Below are positions 24,273-31,708 of a stretch of 31,708 nt of DNA, piece by piece. Positions within the stretch are counted from its first letter, which is position 1; each line of letters opens with the position of its first letter. Location: assembly GCA_035353395.1 (NCBI GenBank), contig DAOPZL010000038.1, positions 1 to 31,708 of the forward strand, in the 5' to 3' direction. Source of the stretch: UBA1801 sp035353395 (GTDB lineage Bacteria; Acidobacteriota; Holophagae; Holophagales; Holophagaceae). Under the pieces are notes generated by a model that saw only the letters and a list, made by a program, of their open reading frames with translations, made no database searches and was not told the origin of the DNA. A program made the translations under genes and the position numbers.

Positions 24273-24525
24273 GGTCTCCCCTACCCTCGCCCGAGCCGTA
24301 CGAAGGCCCCGTACCGCGATGCGCCGTCATCCGTGAACTGCACCGGCATCTCCCCAGAAGAAGCCTCAGCTTACCGGTTTTTGCCCATGGCCGTCTCCTG
24401 CCGCCACGTTTCCGATGCGACGACAAGGAAGCACCTGCCTCCGGACCCACCGGGACAGGGAAGGATCCAGGCGGTACCGGAGGCGGATCGTTTCCATGGT
24501 CGCGAAGCAGGCTGAGGCTGGGACC

Positions 24526-25905
24526 TCAACCTTGCGTTTTCCGGTGCACGCGCCCGCCCAGCCTGCAGAAGCGGACCCGCCCCTCTCCGTCCCTGATGAA
24601 TTCCCCGATGGCGCCCTTCCGCGGCTCGTCCAGGACCAGGAAGCGGTCGTTCCCGCAGGGGACGGCCTTCATGGGGGGATCCGGCTGGCCCGGCTGGATG
24701 TCGGGCCGCGGGAAGCCGCCCCTCGGGAGGTCCTGCAGGACGAATCCGCCCTCCCGGGGCCCAAGGGTGAAGGCGGAGAGAGGCAGATCGTAGAGGCCAT
24801 GGAACTCGTCGAGTTCCGCGGCCGAGGCTGGAATGGGTTCAGGGAGCCCAGGCGCAATCCCGAACCAGATCTTCATCCCCCATTCCAGGATCGAATCCGT
24901 GAGGATCGCCCCGGCTCCACTGTTGGTCAGCAGCGCGATCGCGAAGTCCTCCCCGGGCGCGAAGTGGAGGGCAGCCTCCTGCCCGTGGGTGGCCCCCCCG
25001 TGTCCGCAGACCTTCATGCCGCCCGGGGTGCGGATGTTCCAGGTGATGCCGATCCGCTTCCCGACGCCCGCCTCCATGCCGGGTTCCAGCATGCAGTCGA
25101 GGGTCGACTGCTTCATGATCCGTTCCCCGCGCGCATTCACCCCTCCGTCCAGCATGAAGCGCGCGTAGTCGAGCAGGTCGCCCACGGAGCAGATCCCTCC
25201 GCCCACGCAGTTCCCCGCGCGGCCGATGGCCCAGGGACGGGCCACCACCACCTGGTCGTCGCGCTTCTCATGACCCACCGCGAACCGGTGCGTAAAGAAG
25301 ACATCGTCCGGATAGAACCAGGACTGCTCCATCCCCAGAGGGGCGAACAGCAGTTCGCGGAGCGCGGTTTCGTAGGGCTTGCCGCTCAGGATCTCCAGGA
25401 GCCGCCCTGCGATGTTGAAGCCTGCGTTGTTGTAGGACCAGACCTCGCCCAGGGGCGTCACCTGCTCCAGCCGCCCCACGGCGGCCACCATGGCGGCCAG
25501 GGCATCGTCTCCGTTCCCGAAATCGTCGAAGTAGTCGCCCACCCAGCCGCCCGTATGCGTCAGGAGATGGCGCGCCGTTGCCTGTTCCGTCACGACAGGA
25601 TCGGCCATCGAGAAGCCGGGCATCAGCTCGCGCAGGGGCTGGTCCAGGTCCAGCCGGCCCTCCTCGACGAAGCGCATGAGGGCGGCCGAGGTCATGGTCT
25701 TGGTGATGGAGCCGATCTGGAAGAGCGTCTGGGGCGTGACGGGCAGCGGATTCTCCACGCTCGTCTCCCCGAAGCCCGCGACCCTCCGTCCCCCCTTGTG
25801 CCACACCCCCAGGGCGGCTCCAGGGACCCGGAGGCGCTTCATTCCGGCCTCTACCAGCTCCGACAGCTCATCAAAACGTTCATCCAGCAGGTTCCGGACA
25901 GTCAT
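24526..25905 (-). CDS. Serine hydrolase, beta-lactamase/D-aminopeptidase (S12) family
   Basis: This 459-residue protein starts at ATG 25905 (MTVRNLLDERFDELSELV), with GGAG 7 bases upstream; ATG 25911 is an alternative. It has the penicillin-binding fold motifs: SITK (S66 and K69), the YNN of YxN (158-160) and a late GHGGATHG block. A C-terminal beta-rich segment of about 120 residues follows (GLYDLPLSAF...FLVLDEPR). There is no signal peptide or lipobox, so it is probably cytoplasmic. Members hydrolyse esters, D-peptides or beta-lactams, and the substrate here is unknown. It follows the DUF3391 HD-GYP gene on the same strand after 143 bp. Confidence 0.88.
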   Translation of the reverse strand: MTVRNLLDERFDELSELVEAGMKRLRVPGAALGVWHKGGRRVAGFGETSVENPLPVTPQTLFQIGSITKTMTSAALMRFVEEGRLDLDQPLRELMPGFSMADPVVTEQATARHLLTHTGGWVGDYFDDFGNGDDALAAMVAAVGRLEQVTPLGEVWSYNNAGFNIAGRLLEILSGKPYETALRELLFAPLGMEQSWFYPDDVFFTHRFAVGHEKRDDQVVVARPWAIGRAGNCVGGGICSVGDLLDYARFMLDGGVNARGERIMKQSTLDCMLEPGMEAGVGKRIGITWNIRTPGGMKVCGHGGATHGQEAALHFAPGEDFAIALLTNSGAGAILTDSILEWGMKIWFGIAPGLPEPIPASAAELDEFHGLYDLPLSAFTLGPREGGFVLQDLPRGGFPRPDIQPGQPDPPMKAVPCGNDRFLVLDEPRKGAIGEFIRDGEGRVRFCRLGGRVHRKTQG

Positions 25906-26048
25906 GTTCATGCTCCGCACGCACAGCTTGTGCCTGGACAGTCTATCGGAGGTTCCCGCGGTTCCATCCGCAAGGAGCCTGCCCAGGGGCCGAACCGACG
26001 CACGGCCGCGCGAAAACGCCGTCCATGCGGGACAAGGAACTCGGCGCT

Positions 26049-27272
26049 CTACGGCTGGAGGTCCAGGGTCAGGAAATCGAAGGGGTTCACGTGCCAGGCC
26101 TCGGGCGACTCGGTGCCGAGGATGCGGTCCCCTCCGCTCTCGGCGCTGGAAAGGTCCTCGTCCCTGGGCTCCAGCCGGCTTCGCCGCTTGATGTCGTAGA
26201 CCAGCCTCACGACAGGATAGAGCAGGCCGGCCGCTCCCTGTTCGACCACCACGGCGAGGCGGTCGCTCGCCAGGCGCACGAGGGAGCCGACGGGATAGAT
26301 CCCGATGGCCTGGATGAAGTGCTGCACCAGTTCCTCGTCCAGGTGGTGATTGCTCCACTCGAAGAGCTTCTGGAGCGCGACGGGAGGTTCCATGCCCGTG
26401 TGGTAGACGCGGTTGGAGGTGATGGCGTCGTAGACGTCCACGATGGCCGCCATCCGCCCGAGCTGGGAGATCTCGCCCCCCTTCTTCCCGTTGGGGTAGC
26501 CCGAGCCTCCCCAGCGCTCGTGGTGCTCCCCACTGATCAGCAGGGCGGTGTCGGTGATCCCCGGGGTCCGCCCCAGGATCTCCAGTCCGAGGTTCACATG
26601 CCCCTTCATGGTCTCGAATTCAGGATCCGTGAGCTTGCCCGGCTTGTTGAGGATGTGATCCGGGACCCGCATCTTCCCGATGTCGTGGAGCATGCCGCCC
26701 ATGCCCGCCTCCTGGATCACCTCGCGGCTCATGCCCATGTAGCGGCAGAAGGTCACCAGGAGCGTGCACACGCTCACGGAATGCTGGAAGGTGTACGTGT
26801 CCCGCTCCTTGATCCGGCAGAGGCTTACGAGCGTCCCCTGGTTCCGGAGGATGGATTCGGTGATCTGGCCCACCACCGGGGAGAGGCGCTCGACTTCGAT
26901 CTGCTTTCCGAGCCGGACATCGTTGAGGACGTGGGTGACGACCTGGGTGGCCTCGCTCTGGATCTTGCGGGCGACTTCGAGTTCCTGGCGATGGGGAGTC
27001 TGGGGGACCTCCCCCGCGAAACGCGGGGCGGAATCCTGCATCCGTCTCCGAAGCTCCTCGTCGAACGCGTCCCGGGAGGGCCCCGGGGCGTCCAGCCCCC
27101 TGTCCGTATCGATGTCGACCTCGTCGATCCCGCTCTCCAGGATCTTCTGGAGATCCTCCTCCTTCTTGAGCAGGAAACGCCGGCGGAAGAAGACGTGGTC
27201 CATCCATCCACAGTTCAGGTCGTGGATGAACATCCCCAGTTCGAGGTCCTCTTTCCTGATCTTCTTGATCAT
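26049..27272 (-). CDS. HD-GYP phosphodiesterase with DUF3391-type N-terminus
   Basis: This 407-residue protein starts at ATG 27272 (MIKKIRKEDLELGMFIHDLNCGWMDH). The first 100 or so residues match the N-terminal domain often found before HD-GYP in proteins of this type (DUF3391). The HD-GYP domain has FQHSVSVCTLLVTF, LHDIGKMRVPDHILNKPGKL (HD at 196-197), GEHHERWGGSGYP (GYP at 258-260) and AAIVDVYDAITSNRVY, so cyclic di-GMP hydrolysis is expected. There is no receiver domain, so it is not a direct two-component output. It is divergent from comEA over a 335-bp region. Its link to the motility or competence genes nearby is unproven. Confidence 0.92.
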   Translation of the reverse strand: MIKKIRKEDLELGMFIHDLNCGWMDHVFFRRRFLLKKEEDLQKILESGIDEVDIDTDRGLDAPGPSRDAFDEELRRRMQDSAPRFAGEVPQTPHRQELEVARKIQSEATQVVTHVLNDVRLGKQIEVERLSPVVGQITESILRNQGTLVSLCRIKERDTYTFQHSVSVCTLLVTFCRYMGMSREVIQEAGMGGMLHDIGKMRVPDHILNKPGKLTDPEFETMKGHVNLGLEILGRTPGITDTALLISGEHHERWGGSGYPNGKKGGEISQLGRMAAIVDVYDAITSNRVYHTGMEPPVALQKLFEWSNHHLDEELVQHFIQAIGIYPVGSLVRLASDRLAVVVEQGAAGLLYPVVRLVYDIKRRSRLEPRDEDLSSAESGGDRILGTESPEAWHVNPFDFLTLDLQP

Positions 27273-27607
27273 CCTGTCCCGCTCCGCCAGCCCGGCCCAT
27301 GAGGCAAGTATCGGACGCTGCCTCCTCCCTCTTCATCCTGTGATGCCGCCAACCGGAAGCACGTCGCCGGGCGAGGCGCATCCGGATGAGCGACGAAACG
27401 GGGACATGTATCCGCTCCGATCAGGCAACCACCAGACATGACACACGACATCTCAAATCAAATCTTATATTAACACCCTGTCGTCAACATGTGTCTGGAA
27501 CGGGCGACACACATCCGGGCCCCGTTCAAGGTTAATCACGATATTTCTATTGTTACGAATTGGCATCTTCCTGGATGTTCAACGGCCACAACCTCCAAGG
27601 AGAAATC
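27273..27607. promoter_or_regulatory. 335-bp divergent regulatory region between HD-GYP and comEA
   Basis: No gene is seen here. The part from about 27440 to 27560 is much more AT-rich than its surroundings. It contains a direct pair GACACAC (27440-27446 and 27506-27512) and the inverse TGTGTC (27490-27495). TGTGTC with GACACA (27506-27511) forms a 6-bp inverted repeat around 10 bases. These look like binding sites for a regulator. On the minus strand TTGACG (27487-27482) might be a -35 for the HD-GYP gene, but no good -10 is well spaced. Confidence 0.5.
27525..27553 (+). promoter_or_regulatory. Candidate promoter for comEA-pseudopilin-radC
   Basis: TTCAAG (27525-27530), 17 bases, then TATTGT (27548-27553). 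The match to sigma-70 is moderate. Transcription would start near 27560, about 48 bases before the comEA ATG. The GACACAC/TGTGTC elements lie just upstream. Confidence 0.4.
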
Positions 27608-27898
27608 ATGCTGAAAGCCATCCTGGCTCTCGCGATCTGCCTGGCCGTCCCCATGTACTCGGCCAATCCGACCCCCAGCAAGCCCATCAACATCAACACG
27701 GCGAGCGTCACCGAACTCATGCAGCTGCCCAAGGTGGGACAGAAGACGGCCGAGCGGATCGTCGAGTTCAGGAAGCAGCACGGAAACTTCAAGCGCATCG
27801 AGGAGATCATGAACGTCAAGGGAATCGGGGAGAAGAGCTTCGCCAAGCTGAAGCCCTTCATGACGCTGGGGCCGGGCAGCGTGCCGCCGAAGCCTTGA
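27608..27898 (+). CDS. ComEA-like helix-hairpin-helix protein
   Basis: This 96-residue protein starts at ATG 27608 with AAGGAG 5 bases upstream. A signal peptide is clear (MLKAILALAICLAVPMYSA). The mature part begins with the ComEA signature ININTASVTELMQLPKVGQ, a DNA-binding helix-hairpin-helix, then KTAERIVEFRKQHGNFKRIEEIMNVKGIG, the second hairpin. ComEA binds incoming double-stranded DNA in the periplasm during natural transformation; short, single-domain versions also occur in Gram-negative bacteria. The next gene begins 10 bp later. The protein ends PGSVPPKP. Confidence 0.9.
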   Translation: MLKAILALAICLAVPMYSANPTPSKPININTASVTELMQLPKVGQKTAERIVEFRKQHGNFKRIEEIMNVKGIGEKSFAKLKPFMTLGPGSVPPKP

Positions 27899-27907
27899 GG
27901 CGCCCTC

Positions 27908-28426
27908 GTGCCTCGCTCCTCCCGCGTGCGACCCGCGGCCGATGATCGTCGGCCCAGGGGCTATTCGACCGTGGAGACCTCCATCGTCATGGCCATCGTC
28001 GGGATCCTGGCCTCGATCGGGGTCGCTATGGCCGATTTCGGCGGCATGGACCTCACGGTGGTCCAGAACGAGTTCAAGGCAAGCCTGCAGGAAGCCTTCT
28101 TCCTGGCCCGGGCCCAGGGCAGGCCTGTGATGGTGGCCCTGGGCGACCCGAAGACCCCTGGAATCGTCCCGATCCGGCTTCCTCCGAAGATCAAGTGGGG
28201 GAAGCCGGCCTTCATCCCGACCCCGCCCGGCATGGCAGACCCCAAGCGGGCGGACGCCACGGGCTTCGCGCACGCCCGCATCACGGTCACGCCCAGGCGC
28301 ACCGCCACCGCCTGCGCATGGTTCGTCAACGACGGGAAGGAAGCCGTCTGCATGCGCCTTTCGGGCAACGGCCGCATCCAGGTGCTGCGCTGGAAGCGGC
28401 GCACCGGGAAATGGAGCCTGTGCTGA
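27908..28426 (+). CDS. Type IV pilin-like pseudopilin (GspH/FimT-like)
   Basis: This 172-residue protein starts at GTG 27908, 10 bp after comEA. It carries a class III signal: after a basic leader of 18 residues, G^YSTVETSIVMAIVGILAS, with the expected Glu at position +5 and an N-terminal hydrophobic helix. That is the prepilin peptidase substrate pattern. The rest is a beta-rich domain containing cysteines late in the sequence (TACAWFVNDGKEAVCM and a terminal Cys). Such pseudopilins prime pili or the DNA-uptake pseudopilus. The TGA is followed without a gap by the radC ATG, indicating coupling. Confidence 0.85.
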   Translation: MPRSSRVRPAADDRRPRGYSTVETSIVMAIVGILASIGVAMADFGGMDLTVVQNEFKASLQEAFFLARAQGRPVMVALGDPKTPGIVPIRLPPKIKWGKPAFIPTPPGMADPKRADATGFAHARITVTPRRTATACAWFVNDGKEAVCMRLSGNGRIQVLRWKRRTGKWSLC

Positions 28427-29259
28427 ATGAAGATCGCGGAGCTGTCACCGGACCAGCGCCCCCGGGAGCGCCTCATGGCCGGCCACGGGGAGGAACTGAG
28501 CGAGGCGGACCTGCTGGCCCTCCTCTGGGGGTCCGGCCACCGGGGCCACAGTGCCGTCGAACTCGCGCAGCAGGCCCTGAGCCTGTGCGGAGGGCTCTCC
28601 GGGATCATGGTCCAGGGCCTCCGGCAGTGGCTGACCGTGCCGGGGATCGGACCGGCCCGGGCCTGCCAGCTCTGGGCCGCCCAGGAGCTCTGCCGGCGCT
28701 CCCAGCGCGGCCCGGCCCGACCGAGGATCACCTCCCCCCGGTCCGCCGGGGACTACCTCCTGTCCCGCTGCCAAGGCTGGAGCGAGGAGCGGTTCGGGCT
28801 GCTCGCGCTCAACGCCAAGGGGGAACTCCTCGCGGAGCGGATGCTCAGCCAGGGCACCAGCACCGGCACCCTGATCTCCCNNNNNNNNNNNNNNNNNNNN
28901 NNNNNNNNNNNNNNNNNNNNNNNNNNNNNNNNNNNNNNNNNNNNNNNNNNNNNNNNNNNNNNNNNNNNNNNNNNNNNNNNCTCCTCGCGGAGCGGATGCT
29001 CAGCCAGGGCACCAGCACCGGCACCCTGATCTCCCCCAGGGAGTTCTTCCGCGAGGCCCTCCGGTTCGGAGCCACCACGGCCCTCGCCTTCCACAACCAC
29101 CCCTCCGGCGACCCGTCCCCCAGCCGGGAGGACACCCAGCTCACCCGACGGCTCCGGGCGGCCGGGGACTCCCTCGGGGTTCCCCTGGCGGACCACATGA
29201 TCCTGGGCCAGGGCTGCTATCACAGTTTCCGGGCCGCGGAAGGCTGGGACCGGACCTGA
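28427..29259 (+). CDS. radC: RadC/JAB-domain protein (split by a false gap)
   Basis: This RadC-like protein combines an N-terminal helix-hairpin-helix region (LTVPGIGPARACQLWAAQEL) with a C-terminal JAB/MPN domain. After removal of one of two identical 55-bp copies and the 100 N, the gene is 678 bp, exactly 226 codons, and the protein is 225 residues. The metal motif reads HNHPSGDPSPSREDTQ (His171, His173, Asp184). The name comes from an old repair phenotype; its true activity is unsettled. RadC genes often lie in competence regulons, and this one is coupled to a pseudopilin and a ComEA gene. The length is normal for the family. Confidence 0.93.
28826..29035. other. False gap in radC: 100 N between identical 55-bp copies
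   Basis: Bases 28826-28880 and 28981-29035 are identical over 55 bp, starting CTCCTCGCGGAGC, with N at 28881-28980. The pattern is the same as in dapB. Collapsing it gives an intact RadC, so no sequence appears to be missing. Confidence 0.93.
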
Positions 29260-29298
29260 GCCGGGCCGTCGTGCCGGGATCCGCCGAAGAACCGCATC

Positions 29299-29390
29299 CG
29301 GAACCACGAATGACGCGAATGTGCGCTGTGCGCTTGCGAGAACGGCTCCCTGCCACCTTTCGCGTCCGTTCGCGTCATTTGATGGTTTCG
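29299..29390. repeat. REP-like palindromic intergenic element
   Basis: AATGACGCGAA (29309-29319) is matched by its exact inverse TTCGCGTCATT (29369-29379), and the similarity extends imperfectly outward to GAACCAC and TGGTTTC. The right arm repeats with a period near 10 bases (TTCGCGTCCG then TTCGCGTCAT). It lies between the ends of convergent radC and the glutaredoxin-like gene. It could be a mobile REP-like unit or a two-way terminator. From memory, similar CACGAATGACACGAAT repeats occur in many bacterial genomes. Confidence 0.65.
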
Positions 29391-29422
29391 TCTCCCTGCG
29401 CGGCCGCAGACACGATCCGGGA

Positions 29423-29698
29423 TCAATCCTTCAGCCGGGCCAGCAGGGCGTCGGAGGGGCCTTCGAGGGTGCTCCACTCCCCGTCGTTCACGAGCAGGAA
29501 CGGGATCCCGACGCCGCCCTTCTCCTTGACCGCCTCGAACGCCTGCATGGAATCCCTGTATTTCAGGAACATCTTCAGCTTGCCCAGGCTGCCCAGGACA
29601 TCGATGAACGAGTAGCGGACCTGGTGGGCATCCAGGAATTCCTTCATGACCACGCAGTCGGGGCACTGTTCGCTGCCGAAAAGGAAGATCTTTTTCAT
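29423..29698 (-). CDS. Glutaredoxin-like CPDC protein
   Basis: This 91-residue protein starts at ATG 29698 (MKKIFLFGSEQCPDCVVMKEFL). The redox motif is CPDC at residues 12-15, followed by VRYSFIDVLGSLGKLKMFLKYRD and a cis-Pro segment GIPFLLVNDGE, as in glutaredoxin-related thiol proteins. An Asp in the third motif position is unusual for classical glutaredoxins (CPYC) but is common in small uncharacterised relatives. It lies 78 bp downstream of the AraC/GyrI regulator gene, with which it may be co-transcribed. A role in thiol redox chemistry is likely; the partner is unknown. Confidence 0.85.
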   Translation of the reverse strand: MKKIFLFGSEQCPDCVVMKEFLDAHQVRYSFIDVLGSLGKLKMFLKYRDSMQAFEAVKEKGGVGIPFLLVNDGEWSTLEGPSDALLARLKD

Positions 29699-29776
29699 GG
29701 GGTTCAGTCCTTCCTGAAAACCTCCAGTGTTCCATGCCCGGGCGGATCGTGCGCGCCGGGATGACAACCCTGCCTC

Positions 29777-30730
29777 CTACAGAGGCTGCACCGCCAGGCA
29801 TATTTCCACGTAGTGGAGCCCCTCGGGATCGGTGCTGGGATCGTTGAGCATGATCTCGAAGCAGGGACGGTCGTCGGGCTGGCAGCCGCTGCCGGGAAGC
29901 CAGTCGCCCATGAGGGAGTCCCAGGCTTCCATGTACTGCTCGGGACGGATCTTCACGCGCGTCACGGCATAGGTGCCGCCGCCCAGCACCTGCTTCCCGA
30001 TCACGCCGCTCACCGGCGTGTCCTCGGGCACCGTGACGGCCACATCCAGACGCAGCTTCGCCGCTTCGGTGATCTCCGGGCTGTCGTGATAGACGCTGAT
30101 GAACTTCGCGTCGGGGCCGATCAGCCCGCGGGGCCCCGCCCAGCCGCAGAGTTCGCCGTAGAGCCGCTCGAAGAGGGCGGGATCGCCCTGGAAGGGGCCG
30201 ATGTGGCGCAGGTAGGCCACGTGCATGGGCGGCAGGGCCTTGACTTCGACGTCGAGCTTCATGGTCATCGAGACCTCCTTGAGAAGGCCGGTTCCACCGG
30301 CCGTTTCCAAGGATGCGGCGCTGAAGGAGGCACCCGCTTCGCAGTCCTTGCGATCCGTTTTGCCGTTCTTGCGGTTCTGGCGCCATTCGCTGGCGGAGAC
30401 GCCATGGAAGGCCTTGAAGGCCCGCGCGAAGGTGGACGAGGACGAGAATCCGCAGTCGAGGGCGATCTCCGTGATGGATTTCCCAGGGTTCCGGGCCAGC
30501 TGCGTCGCCGCCCGTTCCACCCGCAGGCGGAAGATGAAGTCGTGGATCGTCTCGCCCATCCACCCGTGGAAGAGCCGGTGGAAATGGTACGGCGAGAAGC
30601 AGGCCACGGAGGCGAGGGCCTCCAGGTCCATGGGCTCCGCCAGGTGCTGCTGGATGTAGTCCACGACGCGGTTGAAGCGGGCCGCGTATTCCGCACGGCG
30701 GGGGTCAAGGCGAAAATTGCACGAATCCAT
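29777..30730 (-). CDS. AraC-family regulator with GyrI-like effector domain
   Basis: This 317-residue protein starts at ATG 30730 (MDSCNFRLDPRRAEYAARFNR). The N-terminal 115 residues are an AraC-type double helix-turn-helix: YIQQHLAEPMDLEALASVAC and FSPYHFHRLFHGWMGET, then ITEIALDCGFSSSSTFARAF. After a Ser/Ala-rich linker, residues about 155-317 form a GyrI-like/SOUL-type small-molecule-binding domain (EVKALPPMHVAYLRHIGPF ... YVEICLAVQPL). Proteins of this layout (Rob/BmrR-like) respond to drugs or other small lipophilic compounds. It lies divergent to xseA with 73 bp between them, a natural place for its operator. Confidence 0.93.
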   Translation of the reverse strand: MDSCNFRLDPRRAEYAARFNRVVDYIQQHLAEPMDLEALASVACFSPYHFHRLFHGWMGETIHDFIFRLRVERAATQLARNPGKSITEIALDCGFSSSSTFARAFKAFHGVSASEWRQNRKNGKTDRKDCEAGASFSAASLETAGGTGLLKEVSMTMKLDVEVKALPPMHVAYLRHIGPFQGDPALFERLYGELCGWAGPRGLIGPDAKFISVYHDSPEITEAAKLRLDVAVTVPEDTPVSGVIGKQVLGGGTYAVTRVKIRPEQYMEAWDSLMGDWLPGSGCQPDDRPCFEIMLNDPSTDPEGLHYVEICLAVQPL

Positions 30731-30803
30731 GGGTAGAACGATACGAGGAGTGCCCGCTTCGGCGCAAGGCCCTTTCCAGGCCGATCCTGGGTAGTCTGGG
30801 GGC

Positions 30804-31708
30804 ATGGATGCGCCCCTTTCCGTCAAGCGCCTGCTGGAGCAGATCAAGGCCAGGATCGAGCCGCCCTTCTCGGCCGTCTGCGTGGTGGGGGAGGTGTCCA
30901 ACTTCCGGGGCTCGGGCAGGCACTGGTACTTCACCCTGAAGGAGGAGGGAGCCGCCCTGTCCTGCGCCGTGTGGGCCGGCCAGCAGCGGTTCCTGGCGCG
31001 CGCGCCGAGGAACGGGGAGCGCGTGGTGGTGAAGGGAAGCCTGAACCTCTACATCGCGGGAGGCAGCCTCACCCTGGCCGTGACCCACTGCGAGCCCGCG
31101 GGCGCCGGCGATCTCCAGGCGCGGCTCCGCGAACTCGAAGCGGCGCTCCGTTCAGAGGGCGTCTTCGATCGCCCCCGGCGCCCCCTGCCCCGCTTCCCCG
31201 GACGCATCGGCGTGGTGGGCGCCCTGGGCGGGGCCGCCCTGCGGGACGTGCTGGAAGTGACCCGGCGCCGGGCCCCGGGCATCGACATCCTGGTCCATCC
31301 GGCGGCGGCCCAGGGCGAACGCTGCGTCCCCGAGAACCTCCTGGCCCTGCAGGAGATCCAGGATCCCTTCTGGAAGTGCGATGTCCTTCTGCTGGTGCGG
31401 GGCGGCGGAAGCCTGGAGGACCTGTGGGGCTACAACGATCCGGCCCTGGTCCGCGCCATCGCGGGCTGCCGCCTGCCCCTCGTGACCGGCCTGGGGCACG
31501 AGATCGACACCACCCTGGCGGACCTGGCCGCGGACCGGCGGGCGGCCACTCCCAGCCAGGCCGCCGAACTGGCCACCCCGGACCGGCAGCAGCTCCGCAG
31601 CGAGCTGCTGCGGCGCTCGGCCGCCCTCCTGGCACGGATGCAGTGGCGCCTGCGGGGCTGGGAGACCACCCTCAACCTGCTGGCGGACAGCGCCGGGATG
31701 CGCGCGGT
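30804..31708 (+). CDS. xseA: Exodeoxyribonuclease VII large subunit XseA (3' end beyond window)
   Basis: The gene starts at ATG 30804 (MDAPLSVKRLLEQIKARIEPPFS) and runs off the right edge after about 301 codons. The N-terminal OB fold (VVGEVSNFRGSGRHWYFTLK) is followed by the catalytic exonuclease core: RIGVVGALGGAALRDVL, then LLLVRGGGSLEDLWGYNDPA and GLGHEIDTTLADLAADRRA, the conserved GHExD-type motif. With XseB it degrades single-stranded DNA and helps mismatch repair. XseB is not in the window. The GHEID variant still has the Glu/His/Asp pattern of the family. Confidence 0.95.
   Translation, partial: MDAPLSVKRLLEQIKARIEPPFSAVCVVGEVSNFRGSGRHWYFTLKEEGAALSCAVWAGQQRFLARAPRNGERVVVKGSLNLYIAGGSLTLAVTHCEPAGAGDLQARLRELEAALRSEGVFDRPRRPLPRFPGRIGVVGALGGAALRDVLEVTRRRAPGIDILVHPAAAQGERCVPENLLALQEIQDPFWKCDVLLLVRGGGSLEDLWGYNDPALVRAIAGCRLPLVTGLGHEIDTTLADLAADRRAATPSQAAELATPDRQQLRSELLRRSAALLARMQWRLRGWETTLNLLADSAGMRA

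Noticed and set aside
24273..24525. A hidden small gene or RNA in the 253-bp region downstream of the S12 hydrolase and upstream of the YihY-cNMP gene
   Set aside because: The open frames there have no ribosome site or coherent composition, and no stable terminator or RNA fold is evident. It probably holds the promoter of the YihY-cNMP gene.

Overview
This is a high-GC chromosomal window from a Gram-negative bacterium, with genes packed tightly on both strands and no rRNA, tRNA, phage or insertion-sequence genes that I could recognise. The gene set includes a bifunctional Rel/Spo enzyme, MtgA, RarA, a lysine/DAP cluster, an NtrC-type regulator, two HD-GYP proteins, a chemoreceptor, and ComEA, pseudopilin and RadC. 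The codon and GC style suggests a free-living, signalling-rich soil or sediment bacterium. Acidobacteriota of the Holophagae type is my best guess, but this is an inference and not proven by a marker gene. The sequence is a draft scaffold with five runs of exactly 100 N. Two of these runs, in dapB and radC, are flanked by identical 55-bp copies. They look like unmerged contig overlaps, because collapsing them restores intact reading frames.

Layout. 1-4 kb: a partial Gfo/Idh/MocA oxidoreductase, a small membrane metalloprotease-like protein overlapping moeA tail to tail, and a nitronate monooxygenase-like flavoprotein with an extra degenerate barrel at its N-terminus. 4-8.2 kb: a co-directional run of rel (ppGpp synthase/hydrolase), a Nudix CoA-pyrophosphatase-like gene, a 66-aa membrane protein and a YihY-family membrane protein. 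8.1-10.4 kb: a sigma-54 response regulator preceded by a degenerate, probably ATPase-dead relative of the same family. 10.5-14.7 kb: rsmE, a YheT-like hydrolase, a cold-shock protein, mtgA and a RarA with a C-terminal extension; three of these are cut by gaps.

14.9-18.2 kb: a chemoreceptor (gapped), a small 11-residue-repeat protein, a receiver/HD-GYP phosphodiesterase and a 58-aa conserved-looking small gene. 18.3-24.3 kb, all on the minus strand: a YihY protein fused to a cyclic-nucleotide-binding domain and a winged-helix-like tail, then lysC, an M20 amidohydrolase, dapB and dapA. The last three probably share a sigma-70 promoter in front of the M20 gene and form a lysine/DAP branch, where the M20 enzyme may be the N-acetyl-DAP deacetylase. 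24.5-27.3 kb: a serine beta-lactamase-fold hydrolase and a DUF3391-type HD-GYP protein.

27.3-29.3 kb: a 335-bp AT-richer regulatory region with repeated GACACAC elements, then comEA, a GspH/FimT-like pseudopilin and radC in a tight operon that resembles a competence (DNA uptake) unit. 29.3-31.7 kb: a REP-like palindromic intergenic element, a glutaredoxin-like CPDC protein, an AraC/GyrI-type regulator and the start of xseA running off the right edge.

The most interesting items are the YihY-cNMP-binding fusion, the degenerate sigma-54 activator paired with an intact one, the double-barrel flavoprotein, the 11-mer repeat protein and the possible competence operon with its repeated upstream motif.
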